From contig SDWN01000275.1 in NCBI GenBank assembly GCA_004195305.1, forward strand, positions 1-6,952: a stretch of 6,952 nucleotides of DNA, in the 5' to 3' direction. Shown here piece after piece: positions 3,968 through 6,952 of this stretch. The DNA is from Neptunomonas sp. GTDB taxonomy: Bacteria > Pseudomonadota > Gammaproteobacteria > Pseudomonadales > Balneatricaceae. Numbering within the stretch: the first letter of the stretch is position 1; each line of letters begins with the position of its first letter. The position numbers and the translations under genes are program-made. The notes below the pieces were generated by a model that searched no databases, was not told the origin of the DNA, and saw only the letters and a list, made by a program, of their open reading frames with translations.

Positions 3968-6058
3968 ATGAGTCTGGATGTAGATGAAGAGATCCTGCAA
4001 GACTTCTTAGTGGAGGCGGGTGAGATTCTTGAGCTGCTCTCTGAACAGCTGGTCGAACTGGAGCACCGCCCACAAGACAGTGAACTACTGAATGCGATAT
4101 TTCGTGGCTTTCATACCGTTAAAGGTGGGGCTGGCTTTATGCAGCTGACCGCCTTGGTGGCCTGTTGCCATGCGGCTGAAAACGTGTTCGATAAACTGCG
4201 TAACAATGAGATTGCGGTCAGTACCCTGCTGATGGATGTGGTGTTGCAAGCGCTGGATACCATCAATGAGCAGTTTGATGGCGTTCGCGCTGGCGAGGCT
4301 CCTGTCGATGCTGCGCCTGAGTTGCTTGATGCGCTGGGTGCATTAACCCGTGGCGAGCAACCGGCCGGAATAGTGGCGGCCACTGAGCCTGAGCCGCAGC
4401 CCGAGATCGTTGCGACTGGCTCGGTCGTCGATGCAGATATCGAGTTTGAGCAGTTGCTGGATGCGCTTGGCGAGGGTTCAGCGTCTGCTGCTGCGAGCAG
4501 TGATGAGATCACCGACGACGAGTTCGAAGCATTGCTGGATGAGTTGCACGGCAAGGGTCAGCATGGCGGCGTCGTTGGTTCAGCCGAGACTGAGCCCAAT
4601 GTCGCTGCTGCCGTTATAACTCCGGCTCAAGCGACAACTGCGGCGGCCTCCGCGGATGACGATCTGATCACCGAGGATGAGTTCGACGCGCTCTTGGATG
4701 AGCTTCAGGCGCAGGGCAAGGGCGCTTTTGCCGCGTCACCACCGACGTCTGCTGCATTGGTGCCGCCTGCTGCGACGCCCGTTTCTGCGCCCGCGCCTGC
4801 CTCAGAACCAGCGCCTGCGCCGGCGGCCAAGGCCAAGACAGAAGTCGCGCAGCGACCCGCTGCATCGAGTCCAGTTGAAAGGCCCGTGGTGGCAGAGACC
4901 ACCGTTCGCGTTGATACCCAGCGCCTCGACGAGATCATGAACATGGTCGGCGAGTTGGTGCTGGTGCGTAATCGGTTGGTTCGTTTGGGGGCCACTGTTG
5001 CTGATGAAGAGGTGGGTAAGGCCGTAGCCAGTCTGGATATGGTGACTGCTGACCTGCAGATGTCGGTGATGAAAACACGAATGCAGCCGATCAAAAAAGT
5101 GTTTGGGCGGTTCCCCCGGGTGGTGCGTGATCTAGCCCGGACGCTGAGCAAAGAGATCAACCTGGAACTGCGCGGTGAGGAGACCGATCTGGATAAAAAT
5201 CTGGTCGAGGCGCTGGCCGATCCGTTGGTTCACCTGGTCCGTAATGCGGTCGATCATGGTGTTGAGACACCAGACGTGCGTGAGGCCGCCGGCAAACCCC
5301 GAGTCGGCGTTGTCATCCTCTCGGCGGAGCAAGAGGGTGATCACATTCTGCTATCGATCGCTGACGACGGGGCCGGCATGGATGCCGATAAGCTGCGTGC
5401 GCTTGCGGTCGAGAAAGGGATGATGGATCAGGACTCCGCGGACCGTCTGAGTGATAACGAAGCTTTTAATCTGATCTTTGCTGCCGGATTCTCAACCAAG
5501 AAAGAGATCTCCAATGTCTCTGGGCGTGGGGTGGGGATGGATGTGGTCAAAACCAAGATCACCCAGCTTAACGGCACCCTGAGTATCGATTCCGTACCCG
5601 GGCAGGGATCTCGCATCGAGATTAAAGTGCCGTTGACACTGGCGATCATGCCGACGTTGATGGTGATGCTGGCTGATCAGGCCTTCGCGTTGCCGTTGGT
5701 GAGTGTCAATGAGATCTTTCATCTGGATTTGACCCAAACCAATGTCATCGATGGTCAGGAAGTGGTCGTGGTGCGAGAAAAGGCGTTACCGCTGTTTCAC
5801 CTCAAACGTTGGCTGATAAACGGTTGTGTTGGAGAGCCGTTGCCCGGTACCGGGCATGTTGTTATCGTCACTGTGGGTACCCAGAGGGTGGGCTTTATCG
5901 TCGATCAGCTGGTCGGCCAGGAGGAGGTCGTGATCAAGCCCTTAGGCAAAATGTTGTTGGGCACGCCGGGGATGTCCGGAGCCACGATCACCGGTGACGG
6001 TCGCATTGCTCTGATTCTGGATATTCCCAGTCTGTTGATGCGTTATGCCTCTCATTGA
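3968..6058 (+). CDS. cheA: CheA, chemotaxis histidine kinase
   Basis: CheA is the receptor-coupled kinase that passes phosphate to CheY and CheB. The 696-residue product has an Hpt/P1 domain (about 5-105) with phosphorylated His49 in FRGFHTVKGGAGF. A low-complexity stretch follows (about 130-305). The P3 dimerisation helices (about 310-372) include DEIMNMVGELVLVRNRL (321-337). The P4 ATP-binding domain (about 373-556) has its N box at HLVRNAVDHG (422-431), G1 at DDGAGM (466-471), FAAGFST (504-510) and G2 at GRGVGMD (519-525). The P5 CheW-like domain runs from about 557 to 690. No globular P2 domain is recognisable. Its place holds three short acidic motifs (155-168, 180-198, 233-252) and an Ala/Pro-rich linker (254-300). 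AAGGAG (3954-3959) lies 8 nt before the ATG. The ATG at 3964, in another frame, stops after seven codons. cheZ ends 12 bp upstream. Confidence 0.97.
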   Translation: MSLDVDEEILQDFLVEAGEILELLSEQLVELEHRPQDSELLNAIFRGFHTVKGGAGFMQLTALVACCHAAENVFDKLRNNEIAVSTLLMDVVLQALDTINEQFDGVRAGEAPVDAAPELLDALGALTRGEQPAGIVAATEPEPQPEIVATGSVVDADIEFEQLLDALGEGSASAAASSDEITDDEFEALLDELHGKGQHGGVVGSAETEPNVAAAVITPAQATTAAASADDDLITEDEFDALLDELQAQGKGAFAASPPTSAALVPPAATPVSAPAPASEPAPAPAAKAKTEVAQRPAASSPVERPVVAETTVRVDTQRLDEIMNMVGELVLVRNRLVRLGATVADEEVGKAVASLDMVTADLQMSVMKTRMQPIKKVFGRFPRVVRDLARTLSKEINLELRGEETDLDKNLVEALADPLVHLVRNAVDHGVETPDVREAAGKPRVGVVILSAEQEGDHILLSIADDGAGMDADKLRALAVEKGMMDQDSADRLSDNEAFNLIFAAGFSTKKEISNVSGRGVGMDVVKTKITQLNGTLSIDSVPGQGSRIEIKVPLTLAIMPTLMVMLADQAFALPLVSVNEIFHLDLTQTNVIDGQEVVVVREKALPLFHLKRWLINGCVGEPLPGTGHVVIVTVGTQRVGFIVDQLVGQEEVVIKPLGKMLLGTPGMSGATITGDGRIALILDIPSLLMRYASH
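4430..4723 (+). repeat. Three copies of an acidic EFxxLLDEL-type motif in the CheA P1-P3 linker
   Basis: CheA residues 155-168 (DADIEFEQLLDALG), 180-198 (EITDDEFEALLDELHGKGQ) and 233-252 (LITEDEFDALLDELQAQGKG) share an E-F-[ED]-x-L-L-D-x-L core. The second and third copies also share an I-T-[DE]-[DE] lead-in and a trailing Gly-Lys-Gly. They are separated by Ala-, Gly- and Ser-rich spacers with no globular character. The second and third copies are also similar at the DNA level. This looks like repeated short helical docking motifs in a disordered linker. Confidence 0.85.
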
Positions 6059-6099
6059 TGTTTAAGCACGGGCAGGGGGCACGGGGCGCTGCTGGCTGT

Positions 6100-6104
6100 A
6101 GGAG
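6100..6104 (+). promoter_or_regulatory. Ribosome binding site for cheB
   Basis: AGGAG lies 6 nt before the ATG at 6111 and fixes the cheB start. The 52-bp gap between cheA and cheB otherwise shows a G-rich stretch but no promoter or terminator I can support, so cheB is probably read from the cheA transcript. Confidence 0.75.
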
Positions 6105-6110
6105 TTGTTG

Positions 6111-6952
6111 ATGACCGTCAAAGTCCTTGTTGTTGATGACTCCGCATTTTTTCGGCAGCGTGCCAGTGCCATACTGAATGCGGATCCCCGCGTGACCGTA
6201 GTCGGTACCGCCGAGAATGGCAGAGTAGCGATTGAGCAAGCACAGCGGCTCAAGCCCGATGTGATCACGATGGATTATGAGATGCCGGTAATGAATGGCA
6301 TCGTCGCTCTGATTGAGATCATGCGCCTCTGCCCGACGCCGGTGCTGATGTTTTCCTCATTGACCTATGAAGGTGCCCGAATCACCCTGGAGGCGCTGGA
6401 GGCAGGGGCGGTTGATTACCTGCCCAAGAGTTATGATCGTGTGGCTCAGGGTCATGCGGGTCTGGAGCAGGTGCTGGTCGAGCGGGTATTGGCAGTGGCG
6501 CGTAGTCGGGTGGGCCGTGCCCCCCAGTTCGCCTCTCCGGCGCCCGTAATGGCGCCCCGTGCTTCATCTGCCAGCCTCTCCCGGTCGCAACCGGTACCGT
6601 ATAAGTCGCAGCCCAGGGGCGCGACAGTAGCGGCGTCACCTGCGCCCAGAGCGGGGAGCTTAGCCAAGCGGTGTAAGCTGGTTATCTTGGGTACCTCAAC
6701 CGGAGGTCCGGTCGCGATTCAGAAGATTCTTACCCGTCTGCCTGCCGATTTTCCGTTGCCGATATTGATCGTGCAGCATATGCCCAAGACCTTTACCGGC
6801 GCTTTTGCCGAGCGTTTAAATCAGCAATGCCAGCTTCGGGTTCGTGAGGCCTGTGAGGGTGATCGGCTAGAGCCTGGCTTAGCACTGCTGGCCCCGGGAG
6901 GGGAGCAGATGCTGGTAGATGGACGTCAGGGAGGGCGGGTTCGGATCATGGC
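6111..6952 (+). CDS. cheB: CheB, receptor methylesterase/deamidase response regulator (3'-truncated)
   Basis: CheB removes methyl groups from glutamyl residues of chemoreceptors once its receiver is phosphorylated by CheA, giving adaptation. The frame stays open to the window edge: 280 full codons plus two bases, out of roughly 350-390 expected. The receiver (about 1-125) has Asp9-Asp10, phosphoacceptor Asp55 in ITMDYEMPVMNG, SSLTYEGA (82-89) and Lys106 in VDYLPKS. A linker rich in Ala, Pro, Ser and Arg (about 134-186) is longer than in enteric CheB. The methylesterase domain starts near 188, with the catalytic Ser196 in LGTSTGGP and His223 in VQHMP. The third catalytic residue, an Asp, would lie beyond the window. 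The motif EACEGDRLEPGLALLAPGG (246-264) is typical of the family. Confidence 0.96.
   Translation, partial: MTVKVLVVDDSAFFRQRASAILNADPRVTVVGTAENGRVAIEQAQRLKPDVITMDYEMPVMNGIVALIEIMRLCPTPVLMFSSLTYEGARITLEALEAGAVDYLPKSYDRVAQGHAGLEQVLVERVLAVARSRVGRAPQFASPAPVMAPRASSASLSRSQPVPYKSQPRGATVAASPAPRAGSLAKRCKLVILGTSTGGPVAIQKILTRLPADFPLPILIVQHMPKTFTGAFAERLNQQCQLRVREACEGDRLEPGLALLAPGGEQMLVDGRQGGRVRIM

Noticed and set aside
3964..3987. ATG at 3964 as an alternative cheA start
   Set aside because: It is in a different frame from cheA and meets a stop after seven codons; the ATG at 3968 gives the full CheA.
4111..4554. Open frame of 147 codons on the minus strand inside cheA
   Set aside because: Antisense to CheA P1 and its Ala/Asp/Glu-rich linker, which produces a Ser/Ala-rich shadow; no recognisable domain or ribosome binding site.
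4705..5160. Long open frame of 151 codons on the minus strand inside cheA
   Set aside because: It lies fully antisense to the conserved CheA coding sequence, with composition (Ala, Gly, Arg, Thr, Ser) expected of an antisense shadow of a GC-rich gene; no recognisable domain.

Overview
The window is one co-oriented block of flagellar and chemotaxis genes, all on the + strand: flhF (5' end outside the window), flhG/fleN, fliA, cheY, cheZ, cheA and cheB (3' end outside the window). Gene order, the FlhF/FlhG pair that sets number and position of polar flagella, a CheZ-type phosphatase, and protein sequences resembling what I remember of Pseudomonas and Vibrio homologues all point to a gammaproteobacterium with polar flagella and a moderately GC-rich genome. 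I cannot name a genus.

Layout. Bases 1-2474 hold flhF, flhG and fliA, separated by 7 and 16 bp, so they are probably co-transcribed as the end of a longer flagellar operon (flhA is normally just upstream of flhF). Bases 2475-2719 are the only sizeable gap. It is visibly more AT-rich than the genes and holds four inverted repeats, one a perfect 14-bp arm hairpin just after fliA. I found no convincing -35/-10 pair there. Bases 2720-6058 hold cheY, cheZ and cheA with 12-bp gaps, followed by a 52-bp gap and then cheB.

How the genes work together. FlhF (SRP-type GTPase) and FlhG (MinD-type ATPase) control where and how many flagella form. FliA (sigma-28) transcribes late flagellar and usually chemotaxis genes. 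CheA autophosphorylates and passes phosphate to CheY, which reaches the flagellar switch, and to CheB, which demethylates receptors for adaptation. CheZ removes phosphate from CheY.

This is a known and widely conserved locus, not a new system. The parts most worth a second look are: (i) CheA carries three copies of an acidic [D/E]-[D/E]-F-x-x-L-L-D-E-L-like motif in the low-complexity region where E. coli CheA has its globular P2 domain, and this motif resembles the CheY-binding tail of CheZ encoded next door; (ii) cheY most likely starts at a TTG codon behind an excellent ribosome binding site; (iii) the cluster of dyads in the fliA-cheY gap; (iv) an eight-glutamine tract in the CheZ linker; (v) FlhG lacks a visible N-terminal DQAxxLR activator motif.
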